In this document: positions 43,339 through 56,338 of the stretch, piece after piece
How the letters are laid out: each line of letters starts with the position of its first letter
Position numbering within the stretch: the first letter of the stretch is position 1
NCBI GenBank assembly: GCA_047495785.1
Contig: JBLDXI010000012.1
Span: 1,318,592-1,382,591 of the forward strand
DNA from: Lepidodermella squamata
Lineage: Eukaryota; Gastrotricha
Length of the DNA stretch: 64,000 nt
Reading direction: 5' to 3'
Program-made: the position numbers and the translations under genes
Notes under the pieces: generated by a model
Told to the model about the DNA's origin: nothing
The model's database searches: none
What the model saw: the letters and a program-made list of their open reading frames with translations, nothing else

Positions 43339-44802
43339 CTTAGCTATTATCTGGTATATTATAATCCGAATATATAATTATATATGGTATTATAATCCGA
43401 ATCTGGTTAGAATCTCATTGTTATCCTACGCAGTTTTTCTTCTTTCCCCTTGCATGTGAACTGGCTCCGACAGAGATCTCTTTTGAACAAATTGGACGAC
43501 CTATCAAGTTTGGTTTCAACTTTCGTTGCTAAGCTCAGGAAGCCGGGGAAAGTCGCGTGATGTGATACCTATTTTGCTATAGTTCGTTAGTTAATTAGTG
43601 CAAAAAGTATCAATGGCTCTGACTTAGGCTTTTTCCTTTTTCCCGCGCCGCTCTCAAAGCTGATCTTTCACTACAAGGTCCAACTGCTATGTTCTAAGTT
43701 TTTTTGCACTGAATTTTTGCTCGAAACCGTAGTTTTTTCATTTTCGAATCATTTTTGTATTTTGTATCCAAGCTTCTTCGAAGTTCTTCTCGATTTTTTT
43801 TTTGAAATTCAAGGAATTCGTGTGGAATAAAAACCTGGAATTGATAGAGAAAGTAATCTTTCAGAAAGTGAAAAATTGATATTTTTTCTTCAAAATTTCT
43901 GCAGGCAGGTTGTACCAGTTTTGCCCAATTTCCGCAGCTGAAAATTCGAAGTATAAAACGACCGGTTAATTAGTCTTTTCCACAAATTTATTAGTTCACT
44001 TGTTCAATTAGCATTCAATAGACTCCATATTATATCCAAATAGGTCAAACGCATATCATGAAAATTAAATTATATTAGCTGCATACGTTTTCAATCGTGT
44101 TTTCATGCATTGCACAAAAAGCAACAACAAAAAACGGGAAATCAGGTGGTGTGAGATAAAAATTGTGGGGTAAAAATTCGGGACAAGTCGGGACAAGTGT
44201 TAAACAAGCAAACAAACGAGCGGTAATTAAATTTCATGATTCAGAAAGAACGTGATCATGATTTTATGCGTACAAGTCTATGCGACAATCAAAAATTGTA
44301 GCATTAATACTTCCAGAATCGGCAATTTTAATCTTTTGAAATAAAACTCATAGTTAAATTTGCATTAATATTGATAAAAATTATGCAAACATAGACAATG
44401 CGATTGAGATCGTTGTGAGTTTAACAGTCAAAATCAGCAAAAGACATATAATTTTAGTAGTTGAATCAATTTCGATCAATATTTTTAGTAGTATTCATAC
44501 AGCATAATGTCGTTATAATAATTTTCACCTGATACAATAATTGTTTGAGGGAAATAAATCACAGTAAAGTAGAATAATATATAACAAAAGTTTTAGTCAG
44601 TTTCTTATGCACAGAAAAATTATGAAGTAATATCAACAGTGTCGACGAAGAAAGGAAAAAATGCGTCCCAGAAAAAGATTCACTAACCACGTTTTATTTT
44701 TATATCATAATAATTCAGCAAAAAAACTGGTAAGATAATTATTTTAATCATTTTTTTGTATCACGTTTTGCAATCGACTACTCGGGTGCAATATGGAATT
44801 TT
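43339..44802. other. intergenic between convergent genes
   Basis: AT-rich. Small tandem duplication of GGTATTATAATCCGAAT near 43350-43405. The 3'UTR of the ankyrin gene probably occupies part of the right side. No gene. Confidence 0.45.
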
Positions 44803-47800
44803 TCAGAAGTAATCGCCGTCGTCCGAATAGCCGGACGCAGATGATTTTCGACCCGATTCACGCGTACCCTTGCCACTGTCGGCCGTCAAACTTTTCGGCG
44901 GCGTCAGCGTCTCAATATCAGAATTCGAGGTGGTATCCCCGCCATCGCCCAGCTCCTCCTCCTCATCATCCAAATCGTCATACATCGATTTCGTCCTAGC
45001 AACCGGCGCGGATTTTGAAGCCGAGTCGGAAATCGGGCTGGAAATCGCTCCCCAACATTCTTTCACCTTGTTGCAATGAGAAATCGCTAGGGCTAAGCAC
45101 GCGACCTGGCCCTCGGTCGCACACGCCGAGAAAATTGGGGCCGATTTCTTCGACCCGGTTGACAACGGGTTGACCCCGATTTTCAACAGCGCCTCCGTCA
45201 ATCGAACCAGGCCCTTTCGAATCGAGTGTTTTAAGGCGGCGTGACCCCACTCCCCAGCACCGTCTTTGCCGTTGACTCTGAGGTAGGTTTCTAGCAAGAA
45301 TAACGCCGTAGATTCGTGGCCCCGAATCGCGGCTAATCTCAGCCAGTTCGGACTTTCGCCGAACGAATCGACCAGACCAGGTTCGCCTAGCAATTCGCCA
45401 ACCTCACGCAGCAGGCTCATCCGGCCGTTTGATATCGCGTACTGAAGCGGCGTCCATTTTCGGTAATTATCTCTCACGGCTAATTGCTGAGACACCCCGG
45501 TTACTTTCAATGAGTCCAATAGCAGCCGGAAAACGCTCGAAGAACCAGCGGCAAAAACTGCGTGGAATAACGATCTGCCTCTGGAATCTTTGAAATCGCC
45601 GAGAAACTCTTTTTCCCGGTCCTTATCTCCGCGGAAAAATGATTGACACAGCTTTTCAAAGGCTGAACTTCGATCTGCTAGAGCTGCGCAGTGGAACGGG
45701 GTTAATTTCGAATTTTGCCGATAATTTTTCAGTAATTTATCCACCCAATCCGGCTCGAGTTGGTCGAGTAGACACGTTAAAACCGGGTCTTCGTACGAGG
45801 CTGAGTTGAAACTAGTGGGCGAGATCACCCGGCGCCATGCTGCCAGGTGAAGGGGTGAAATGCCGTCTGAGTCGCAGGCTAAAACGAGTTTTGGGTTGGT
45901 TGAAGCGATAACTTCGACAATGTCCGCGTTTCCGCATGTAACAGCAAGGTGTAACGCGTTGCGGCCCAGCACGCCGTCCTTTTGATTCAGGCTCTGAGGT
46001 TCGGCCTTCGATAACCATTGAACGAGCTCGGTGTCACCGATGAAAATTGCTCGATGTAACGCAGTACGCCTAAAATAGGAATAGACAGTAAAATCCGTTA
46101 TCCGTTATCATGAATACGTAATTTTCGTCAAAACCCTACTTTCTGCAGACCCTCTCAGTGCTGTTGTGCATTCTATATTCTATATTCATCTTTTCGAATA
46201 AAGAAGGTTTTTTAAACGACCGACGGCGTCGAAAACGACATCCGAACGCCCATTGTCGTCCGTTTTCCAAGGAAGCTGCCAGAAGGTGGTACGAAGCTGC
46301 CTGAAGCCGATGGCCCGGCGTACAACACAATATTTTGTGACTACATCGTAGTTTCCGTTACGGGAAAATTTGAAAAACTTCTTCAATTTGGCTATGGCAT
46401 CTTATTATCTCATTTCTTCCAATGTATTTAAAGCATAGCTGGATCTTTATCGCTCTGTTGATCGTTGTTTGTTCGACATCGCGATATCCAGTGGTTACTC
46501 AAAGCTTAAAAAACACTCAAATCTATGAACGATTCTCGACGTTTCAATAAGCTGACCCCGCGTAAACGTGTATTGTTAACTGACGAGCAACTGAATGACC
46601 TTAAAGCATGGTAAGCTGAGGATTCCAAGTTGTCACCAGGGAGACTCAGTGAAATGTTCGAAGACAAGTACAAGTTTTACGTTCCTCATACAACCGTATG
46701 GCGTATTGCTACCATGGCTGGTTCACGGAAGATTGGTAGAAAACGAGTACTCGATGATGAAGAAAATAACGTTATCATCACCTATTGTCAAATCCTCGCA
46801 TATTGGACGTTTCCGTACTTCAAGGGAAAGATGGTGTTCAGAGGTGATTCAGAGCTAGGTCGAGCCGGCCTCGACGAATTTACGACGTAGGCGGGCCTTT
46901 CTCCCCCGTCCAACTGTTCATAAAAATGCGCGGTCGATTGACTGAACAACAAAGGAAGAAAAATCTACCAGTGATGCTCATGCCGAATTCATCAACTCTT
47001 GGCTTTGCTGGTAAGAAGGATATCCTTTGGTTCAGATCATCGGGTGTCGGAGAAACCAGTTTGGGGTTTTACATGCATCGGATTCGTCGCCGTGCTGGCA
47101 TACATTCAGTTAAGTATTCGAATTATTCATTGAAAAGATATTTAACCAAGATTGAGTTGGATTTTTTGAAGTCTCATCACAAGAGCCACTGTTACAACGG
47201 ATGATATTAGTGAGTTTTTTCTCGAGTTGTCTGAGACGGATATCGGTCAAGCACCACCTGAAAATATCTTCAACTACGATGAGACTGGTCTAGTTGATGA
47301 TGAGGGCTCCTCGTTACGAAAGATTCCCTTCAAAGGACAAGTCGTCTGAAAAAACCGCACCGTCTGACCTTCGTTCTCAGTCTTCCAGTCAAAAAGTCCT
47401 TCCCCTTTTGAGCGCAAGCGCGATGATGGCTGGCCCTGGCGTCAAATCGAGCCCTCAGCAAAAGCCAAAATGACTCCCGCACATGGCGGTCTCTTGGGCA
47501 AGTTTGTTCAAGTAGAAAAAATTTCCGAAAATTCCCAAATTTAGCGCTCTATGCAAGATGCGATTACAATAATCGAGTCTCATTGTGAAAAAGAGCAAAG
47601 ACTGTAAATGAAGTGACTCGAAAATATTCGAAATTTTCCTTCTTCCCTCCTTAATCTTCGAATGAACTATCTCGAAATTTCCTTCATTTACCTTAAATTT
47701 TTTCTTTATTAAAATCTTTGACTTGAAACTTGAACTTCATTAAAATCTTCCCAAGCGCGTGAGCCAACAACGCTGTGAATTATTTGTAAATAAAAATGTT

Positions 47801-50800
47801 TGAAGGTTCTTGAAGTTATATTCGAAAAATCCTTCGAGTAGAAAATGTTTGTGCGAAAGAAATCCACTAATATGTATTGAACACTAATATGTTCGAAAAA
47901 AGTTGTAATCGAGTTTGGACGATGAGTCTTATCGAAATTATTCTGATATGATATTTCGAATAATTTATTGAATGATATCTATAAACGCTACCTTACACTA
48001 TATAATATTAATTTTAATTCGCTCTCGAATAATGCATAATATACTGGTTCTATGTCAATTGAGCAAACGAAAATTGGGCAACTAAAATAGAGCAAGGGCT
48101 TTTGAGCAACGATATTAGAGCAAACGAAAATAGAGCAAAACGACTTTTCGTCAAAATGAGATTAGAGCAAAACGACACGAGAGCACATTTAATAATTAAT
48201 TGCAGCTGTTATCTATTGTAAATAAAATTTGCTCTCGAGTCGTTTTGCTCTGATCTCATTTTGACGAAAAGTCGTTTTGCTCTATTTTCGTTTGCTCAAA
48301 AGTCGATTTGCTCTAATTTCGTTTGCTCTAATATCGTTGCTCAAAAGCCCTTGCTCTATTTTCGTTGCCCAATTTTCGTTTGCTCAATTGACATAGAACC
48401 AGTATACTTTAGATTTGAAAATCCCAGCTAAAATCATGAAAATAATGTTCAACTAATATTTTTACCTGGCTTTATCTTTCGCTCTAAAATCAGCGCCACG
48501 ATGCAGCAAGACACAGACCGACTCTCTGTGCCGACTAGTAATTGCTAGATGAAGAGGCGTCCTCAACTTGCGATCTCTCGCGTTTATGTAATTAGCCGGT
48601 TCGGGTAGCAACGGCCGCCGGCCCTGCCCGAACGCCGTTGTTGACAACTGATTCTCCGACGAATTAACCACGTAATCGACGAGAATTCGAACGGTTGACG
48701 CGACGCCGTAGTAGGCGGCTACGTGCAACGGGGTCCAGCCGTGTTTGCACTCTTTCGCCGTGACACTCGCGCCGCCGGCTAGAAGTAGCTGAACGCAGTC
48801 GGAGGCGGCTTCGGAATTTTTCAAGGCTGCTGCGTAGTGGAGAGGAGTCCAGCCGTACTCGTCGGCAGCAGAAACAAGCGATGGCATTAGCGGAATCAAG
48901 GCGGCTAGATTGGCAGCAAGTCCATGAAAACACTGCAAATTAAAGAACAAAATTGATTTTATATTTTAAATAAAACTGATATAATTATATCAAGACTCCT
49001 TTCTGGCAAACAGGAGAAATTTGCTAGAAAATGAACCCATGCAATTTTTCAAAAATTCCTCCTTAAAAGATTTAAGTAAATACGAGATAGCAGCGAATAC
49101 TAGAAACGATTTGCTCTCGCATTGATATTTTTGGAAAATCAAACGCGAAAAATTAATAAAATAAATCAAAATTGGGGGAAAATTGAAAACTTATGAAAAT
49201 TCCGCAGCTAATAAGAGCGAAGATATTTGAGTGACAAAAGAGCAAAGTAAATCAATGCCCACAATTATTTTTAAATAAAAATTAGAGCCACAAAAAGGGC
49301 AAATTGATACAAAAAATCCAACTAGGTGTTATTAAATTGCTATTTTGTCGTTTCGCTTCAAGTCCTCGCTCTTTTTCTGTTGCAACAAATTCAATTTGTC
49401 AAAAATGTCCCCTTGAAATATTTCCGAAAATACGAGCGAATATTTCACCCGCTTTGCATTAATATTTTTGGGAAAATCAACGCGAAAATTAATAAAAAAT
49501 TCAAAACTTGGTTCTTCGCTAATTGCGCGAATGAAAATCGAGCGAGGAAATTTGAGTGACAAAAGAGCAAAATAAATGATTACCCTCAATTATTTTGAAA
49601 TAAAAATCAGAGCCACGAAAAGGGCAAATTGATAAAAGTTGAAATAATTAGAAAATTCGCTATTTTATGGGTTTGCTCAAGTCCTCGCTTTTTCCGTTCG
49701 CGCAAACAGCTTAGAACCGACAATTTTTAGCATTTGAATTTTTACCAAAATCGGACATCCAAATTTATGCTCGAACAATCGCAGTAAAACATTATCTTCA
49801 AAATGAGGCGTCATTCAATCAGAAAAAAATTAATCAAGGCAGATCATCAAAAACAATGCAACTAATTGAGATGGCTAATAACAGCCAGAAGATTACGGGC
49901 AGCGCTTCATTAGAATAACAACAACGCTCAAGTGCGGAAAAACGCAGAAAACAACAAAACGTGACCTACCGTAATGTGTAAAGGATTGCACTGCGGCCCA
50001 ACCAGCGCCAAGTCAACAAGCTCACCGGCGTCGGCTGACGACAACAGGCACGACTCCCCGCTATTGCTGTTACCACCCGGTGGCGCTACACTGCCGCTGT
50101 TTTCAGTCGACGGCGACGCAAGGACGCGTGAAATCGCGCAACGCTCAAATGGCCCATTTCCAGCGCCATTTCCGGCACAGCCGTTCGAATTACCCGCGGC
50201 GTAGTGCAACAGCGACCGCGACTCAACATCCAACGTCAACGGATCGGCGTTCGCGAAACTTATCAACGAGTTGAAAACACTCGGGTTAGCCGAGTCGTCA
50301 AGCGCAGCGGCTATCATCAACGCGCTTCGGCCCTCTTTATCACACTGGTTCGGATCGACCAGGTCGCCGGCTTGGTCGATCAGCGTTTTGATGCTATCAG
50401 CTGCGAAACGGCGCTTTCTCGACGCGGCGATGAAATGAATCGGCGCCCAGCCGGAAAACGCTGAGCAGCCGCGGTTGAAATCGGCGAAATAATGAGACCC
50501 GGCTAGCAGCTCGATAACCCCGGGGAAGCCGCTGTAACACCCGGCGTGAAAACTGTTCCGCCCGAGTGAATCTTGAATTAAATCCAGATTTTTCACCGTT
50601 TTCGGTAATACGCCTAGCAAGACCCGGCAACACTCAGCCGAGCCTGATGCTGCGGCTAGTAGCAACGGGAAAGCGTTGCAGCAATCTCTGTTGGCCTTCG
50701 CCAACGGCCCAGATTCATTTTTCGCGTCAAATTGGTAGAAACGGGCTAATAAATCGCAAATATAGGTGTTGCCCTGAGACGCGGCGTAATGCATAGGTTC

Positions 50801-52980
50801 CAGGCCGAAGTTATCCTTTTGCAGGGCGTATTTCGCTCGATGTTCGCATACGAGATCGTCTGAACACGTGCAGTTTTCCTGGCCATCCAACGTTGTTCGA
50901 AGCAGGCTTTTCAGCCGTTCAAAGTTGCCGTAAAACGCGGCGAAGTGGATCGGAGTTCGGCCCTGTGCGTCGGCCATAACTGCAAGTTTGTGAGGCTGAC
51001 TGCTGGCTTTCATTAGCAGAGCTAGCGAGTCGTATCCTAGAGTAGCTGCAGCGGCATAATGAACCGGTGTTGCGCCTCTTGCGTTCTGAATCTCAGGATC
51101 GGCGCCACTTTGCAGCAGACTTTGAATGCAGTCAATGTACCCACCTAAAAAAAATACAAAAAACAATAGAAACATGAGTATTTTAGCTTGAAGAAAGAAG
51201 TCTATATATTTTAGGCTGGGATTTAGTTATCAAACAACGTTCCAATTCAAGAATTTCTGATTGAGCCAGAGATATTGAATAATGACCTGAAATAAGTGTA
51301 AAAAGGGTTTACCAAAAACTATGAAATTTGAAATGGGAAGTTCATTCAGAGCACAGCGAAAGCCAAGAATTTTCCTTTTTAGGTCGCGCTTATTGCGAGT
51401 CACCGGAAAATTTGGGAAATTTCATAAAATAGCATTTCTAATTCACTCAATTTTTTCAAAAATATATTTCACGGAAAACGACTTTCAAAAATTATTGAAA
51501 AATTCAAATAATAATTTTACTCACCTGCAGCAGCTAGATGCAGAGGTGTCTGGTCACCCTGAGCCAGCGCCTCGATTTGATGCGAAAACTGCGGTTGCGC
51601 AACTAAACCAGCTCGAATAATCTGCGACAAAATCACCGAAGAACCGCACAAAGCCGCGCAGTGAATCGGCATGAAGAGCTCCGAATCGCTAACATCCAAC
51701 CGGGCGCCAGCTTCGCATAGCACTTTGAACGACTGTGAATTACCCGAAACAGCGGCGTAGTGAATAGGATGCCGGCCGAGATTGTCGCGAACTGTCAGCG
51801 ACGCTCGGCCTTTTTCAATCAGCAATTTACACAAATCGCCCGACGATTCGATTCGAGTTGTTAGCGACGCGGCTAAATGAAGCGGCGTTCGACCGCTACA
51901 GTCACGCTCGTCCGGCAAAGCACCGGCTTTTAGCAAGAACCGGGCGCAAGTTACCGCGCCGGAAATAGCGGCTATATGCAACGGAGTTTGCCAATACTTG
52001 TCTTTCCGATTCAAATCAGCCCCAGACGCGATTAGCTGACTCACAACTTCATGCGCTTTTGAACTGCAAGCTCGGTGTAGTGGGGTCAGGAGTGACCGAT
52101 CCCTAGCATTGACCACAGCCCCGGCACTGATGAGTAGGTGAACAATTTGAGGCTCGTCACTATAAGCGGCCGCGTGAAGAGGCGTCCTGCCTTCCGAGTC
52201 GGTGCAATTTGCAGCAGTCGAGTTTTGTAAACAAGTTCGAACTTCATCGATATCACCAATTAGACAGGCCTGTTTTAAAAAATTAGATAAATTCAAATAA
52301 TCCGAGCAGTAAATACCAGATGCGTGAAATCCGAGTGAGATTGCATTTAGGCAAAATTTAATTTTAACATTGAATAAGTACTAACGCTACACGCTAACAT
52401 TTCGCCTACATGCTTAGAAGAACGTGAGAAATTAATTTATAGTACAAAATGCACTTGAAAGTGCTCATATTTGCATTATGTGTAAGACCTTAACCAGTAG
52501 AGCTACTGTAAAACTACCGCAACCTAAAAGTCCCGGACTGTTTCGAAATTTCGCGATGGAAATCGGATATTTTTCTCTTTTTTAATAATTTTTTATTTTT
52601 ATTTTTTATTATTTTTATAATTTTTAGATAATTATAATTATAATTTTTATTATTTGTAAACTTTTCTTTAAAATTTCATATAAATTTTTATTCAAATTTT
52701 TCCATCCTAAATGTTCACAAACAATTTTTTTCGCCGGAATATTTTATTGAATGAAATTATAAATTACCTGGCAAATGACTGCCGGATCCATCGGTCGCTC
52801 TTCCCTCGGACTTCGCGGGCTCTCTTTCGGCGTCGAGTCAGCAGAGCCAGGATCAGAATTCGATTGGTCCTCATCACTCTCATTAGCTTCGAGACTTTCA
52901 ATCAGAATCTCATCGGAATCAACCGGTTCCGCAGCAGCACTTGCGACAGGTTCCGCCGTTTCGGCGACTTCCTCGCTCAT
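44803..52980 (-). CDS. PP6 regulatory ankyrin-repeat subunit (ANKRD28/44/52-like)
   Basis: Five minus-strand exons (52980-52768, 52269-51525, 51144-49970, 48932-48467 or 48466, 46069-44803) join in frame into about 1288 aa. An acidic Ser/Glu N-terminus (MSEEVAETAEPVASAAAEPV) is followed by some 25-30 ankyrin repeats. They open with CLIGDIDEVR and RTPLHAAAYSDEPQIVHLLI, in the same order and wording as vertebrate ANKRD28/44/52 (about 1050-1080 aa), scaffold subunits of protein phosphatase 6. The C-terminus adds an acidic Asp/Glu stretch and a Ser/Gly-rich tail not usual in that family. Several later repeats are irregular, with inserted loops. The 2.4-kb intron before the last exon contains transposon debris. 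It starts 245 bases downstream of the stomatin gene's stop. Confidence 0.85.
46525..47350 (+). pseudogene. pogo/Tc1-mariner-type transposase remnant
   Basis: Inside an intron of the ankyrin gene, opposite strand. A frame starting MNDSRRFNKLTPRKRVLLTD stops at codon 30. The continuation (46620-46887) has GRKRVLDDEENNVIITYCQI, matching the CENP-B-type HTH linker of pogo transposases. After a further stop and frame change, PENIFNYDETG (about 47258-47290) matches the region around the first catalytic Asp. The later catalytic residues are missing. Dead copy; no terminal repeats found. Confidence 0.65.
48040..48406. mobile_element. foldback MITE with internally repetitive arms
   Basis: Arms of about 155 and 185 bases begin TATACTGGTTCTATGTCAAT and are reverse complements, apart from one extra unit of about 30 bases in the right arm. 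Each arm consists of GAGCAAANNGAAAAT / GAGCAAAACGA units. The centre is about 50 bases of AT-rich sequence. Non-coding. Confidence 0.75.
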
Positions 52981-53225
52981 TCTCTCCAACACAACCAATT
53001 CGATAGAACGATAGCAGCAGTTTTACGCGTCGAGATAACACAAATCTTTCAACACATTTTTCTGAAAATTTTGATTCGGCTCGATCAAACCATAAAATCT
53101 CTATTCTAAATTATCTAGAAAACAAATTAAGGAGGTTGGTTAACGAGAGTTTTATCACACATGCCACAATTGACTTGAATCAAAATTTTCAATTTTTCGA
53201 AATAAAAATCTAGCTTCGACGAGTT

Positions 53226-54398
53226 TTAGGGCTTCGATTCGCTTTTAGTAGTTGAATCAGCAGTGTTATCCTGCGAAACTTGCGATCCCATATTACTGTT
53301 ATCCACCGTTTTGTAAATCGCCATTGCTTTCGCAATCATTTGCGACGCATTGCCCGCGTCAGAACCAATCAACATTGTATTGCCCTTCTGAGCCAGGCCA
53401 GAAAAGGCTTTAATGTACTCCTCGGCTATAACGTAAGAAACAGCGCTTTGTCCTTTTTCGGAATTTACCGCGTTCGCAATCAATCCAAGAGAAAGCGCTT
53501 TGGCTTTCGAGCGGGCTAGTAAGGCCTCAGCATCACCAAGGGCTCGGTTGATTTCTTCCTGCTTTTGAGCCTCGGATTGAAGAATTCGCGCCTGCTTACG
53601 ACCCTCGGCGACGTTGATTTCCGACTCGCGAACACCCTCGGATTCCAAAATGGCAGCACGTTTCTTGCGGTCAGCTTCAACCTGGCTTTGCATCGCCTCC
53701 TGAATACGGCCCGGCAATTTCATGTCGCGAATTTCGTAACGCAAACAGTCAATGCCCCAGGCCTCCGACGCTTTATTCAGCGAATCGATAATTCTAGCGT
53801 TAAGGTGTTCACGCTCGCGAAAAACCGTGTCCAGGGTCAATTTGCCAATTTCGCTTCGCATCGTTGTCTGAGCCAATTGAGTAACGGCATATTCGGGGTC
53901 TTGAACACCATAACTCGCCTAAAAGTTAGAAAAATTTAAAAAATCTGTGAAGCATTTCTTTGGCAAACTAAGATTGCACCTAATTAGGTCAACAAGTTCT
54001 TTACATAAACTCACTCTGTAAGGATCGGTAACGCGAAGATAAAGAACACCGTCAATGTTGAGGGTAACATTGTCCATAGTAATTGCACTTTGCTGCGGGA
54101 TATCGATTGCGATTTCTTTCAAGCTTTGCACGTAAGCGACGCGGTCGATAAAAGGAATAAGAATATTAACACCCGGCTTCAAAACCTCAGAAAATCGACC
54201 CATTCGCTCGACGACCCAGGCCTCCTGTTGCGGCACGAAGAGAATAACAGTGTTCCATGGCAACGAGTCGCCGGTGTATTGCCGAGTTTGATATAGCACG
54301 GTTTGATTTATCGGGGCACTCAAAAAGTGAGTCTGAGATGGGCGTAAAAATCTTGAGGCAGAGCCGCTAAGACGTCGAAGAATAATTCTCGAGGCCAT
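53226..54398 (-). CDS. STOML2: mitochondrial stomatin-like protein 2
   Basis: Two minus-strand exons (54398-54015, 53918-53226) encode 358 aa. The N-terminus (MASRIILRRLSGSASRFLRP) is Arg/Ser-rich without acids, a mitochondrial targeting sequence. The SPFH/prohibitin-homology domain follows (FVPQQEAWVVERMGRFSEVL, IPFIDRVAYVQSLKE, DPYRASYGVQDPEYAV), then a coiled-coil Ala/Glu-rich part (RAAILESEGVRESEINVAEG) and the C-terminal AEEYIKAFSGLAQKGN segment typical of SLP-2. Length is like human STOML2 (356 aa). It organises cardiolipin-rich inner-membrane domains with prohibitins. The ATG was preferred over an upstream non-ATG. It lies 110 bases downstream of the GCP4 stop on the same strand. Confidence 0.95.
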
Positions 54399-54508
54399 TA
54401 TGCACAATTAAAACGACTAAAGGCGAAAACAACAATTTTCAATGTTATAATAATGTTGTTGTTTATTAAAACAAGTGCAGTCTCAGCGAAATTGAAAAAG
54501 CGTGCGCG

Positions 54509-56338
54509 CTATTGTTGTTTGGCGTAAAATTCATTAAAATCCATGGAAAGAAGTAGGCTGTGGAGAGGCAAAATGCTCATTGAGCCCAAAATCATGGTCT
54601 GCTGGCGTAACAGCAAATTGAGCAAAGGCGCAAATTTATCAAACTCTGAGACGTTGAGCAGATTTCGGTCACCGGAAGACGAAACCGGGGTTGTGGCTTT
54701 GAGCACACACGAGATCAATGACATTCGCAATTGGTAATTTTGACTTGGCCGCACGAGTTCATAAGCGACTTTACAAACCATTTTAGCATGTGCCATAACA
54801 AAACTATCACAATCCTGAGTTTTCGATTCACTGGCGTCGGGATTTTCGAAGGATCGAACTGCGTTCAAAAACTCCTCTTTCTGAACTCGAATAACGTGGA
54901 AGGCATGTTCTTCCAAGGCACCAAGAGCACGAGACATTCGAGCCATCTGAGCAAACGTATTTCTAGTTTCATCTACCCATTTCTGTTGATGACGTCCTTT
55001 AATTCCCCGCCTTGATGTCACTAAATTCGACCAAGCGGTATTGAGTGCAGACGAAGCAAGCCGAATGCTGAGTAAGTAATTGAAGACTGACTTATACTGC
55101 TGAACAGCTTCAGCTGAAAACACACGAGCCAAGCCTGGAGGAATTGAAACAACGGGAAATAACGTGGCTTTAAATCGCGGCAGATCATTAGAATTCAGGG
55201 TTTCAAGTTCGAAATGGATACTGTCCAACGACGCATTTAGAGTTTCGTGCTTCAGTGCGGTATATAAACGCTGAGCTGCGATTCTTAGTTCTGAACTTAG
55301 TACAGAAGCGAATTTCTCGTTACTGAATTGATGATGAGGTGCTTCAGAGTGATTTGTTCGCAGAATGTGATTTACTGGCGGAGACAATAGCCAAGTAGAA
55401 AAGAGTTCACCACGATTCATGAAAGACAGCTCACAGCATTGAGCGATTAGACGAAGAGCACCGGCTGAGATCAATTGCACAGCCATTTCATGGTTGGCCA
55501 AAGTATGAGCTTTAGCAATAGCACTTGCGATTAATCGAGGTAGCTCGTCTCCAAAATTGACATGGCGACGCAAACCTCTGATCAATTCGAATGAAGAGTG
55601 TCTCTTAGTTTGTAACTCGCGACGTAACTCGCCAACAGCAATCGCCTTATTTGCGGTAGTCAAGTCGATAAATGGAGGCAAGCGTTCGCTACGCAATTCA
55701 CCTTGTTTCTCAATGAAGAACTCGCTGCAAGGATCTCTGTCAGCAGATATCAAACCGTTGTTTAACCACTCTTCCAGTTGATTCAAAAATGGAGTGGCTA
55801 GTATCAACAGAACATTTTGAACAGCTTTAGATGATGGCGAATCAACTCCAGTATCAAGCTTGCAATATACTTGCCAAGCAGAATTTAAAACAGGAACTCC
55901 ATCCGAAACGAGATTGAGAATTTCAGCAAAACTGCGAAGAGCATCAGAGTACTGCCCTATTTCAGCAAGTAATGAAAGGGGCGTGATTGACATGGCGATG
56001 CAGGACAGATATTCTTTTTCTATTCGAGCGAGGGTCGGTTCATAATCATCTCGTAAGAAGCATGAAAATGCCACAGCCAGCTGAGATGAATAAATACTGT
56101 CTTGCTTCGACTTTTGCTTCGTTTCAGTAATAAACCGTTTAATACGATAAACGTTAGCAGCTAAAGAACATAATTCTTTGTGCAGAAGAGTACAGCTTGA
56201 TCCTAACAAGGCATTGTTTTCATTCGTGCTGAAGTCCATTCCGCAATAAGAAACTGAGACATGCCCGTTGTTAGCAACTTTTTCTTTGAACATGTCGCCG
56301 GGCCAGCCATTCAATGCCATTAGAAGCTCGTGTATCAT
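54509..56338 (-). CDS. TUBGCP4: gamma-tubulin complex component 4
   Basis: Single 609-aa minus-strand exon starting MIHELLMALNGWPGDMF, the characteristic GCP4 N-terminus. The GRIP1 region includes YCGMDFST ... LLHKELCSLAANVYRI and FLRDDYEPTLARIEKEYL, then SAWQVYCKLDTGVDS. The C-terminal GRIP2 region includes YKSVFNYLLSIRLASSALNTAW and the MARMSRALGALEEHAFHVI segment. About 60 residues shorter than vertebrate GCP4 (667 aa). GCP4 takes one position in the lateral ring of the gamma-tubulin ring complex that nucleates microtubules. C. elegans lacks it, which informs the taxonomy of this DNA. No introns, unlike most long genes here. Confidence 0.9.
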   Translation of the reverse strand: MIHELLMALNGWPGDMFKEKVANNGHVSVSYCGMDFSTNENNALLGSSCTLLHKELCSLAANVYRIKRFITETKQKSKQDSIYSSQLAVAFSCFLRDDYEPTLARIEKEYLSCIAMSITPLSLLAEIGQYSDALRSFAEILNLVSDGVPVLNSAWQVYCKLDTGVDSPSSKAVQNVLLILATPFLNQLEEWLNNGLISADRDPCSEFFIEKQGELRSERLPPFIDLTTANKAIAVGELRRELQTKRHSSFELIRGLRRHVNFGDELPRLIASAIAKAHTLANHEMAVQLISAGALRLIAQCCELSFMNRGELFSTWLLSPPVNHILRTNHSEAPHHQFSNEKFASVLSSELRIAAQRLYTALKHETLNASLDSIHFELETLNSNDLPRFKATLFPVVSIPPGLARVFSAEAVQQYKSVFNYLLSIRLASSALNTAWSNLVTSRRGIKGRHQQKWVDETRNTFAQMARMSRALGALEEHAFHVIRVQKEEFLNAVRSFENPDASESKTQDCDSFVMAHAKMVCKVAYELVRPSQNYQLRMSLISCVLKATTPVSSSGDRNLLNVSEFDKFAPLLNLLLRQQTMILGSMSILPLHSLLLSMDFNEFYAKQQ

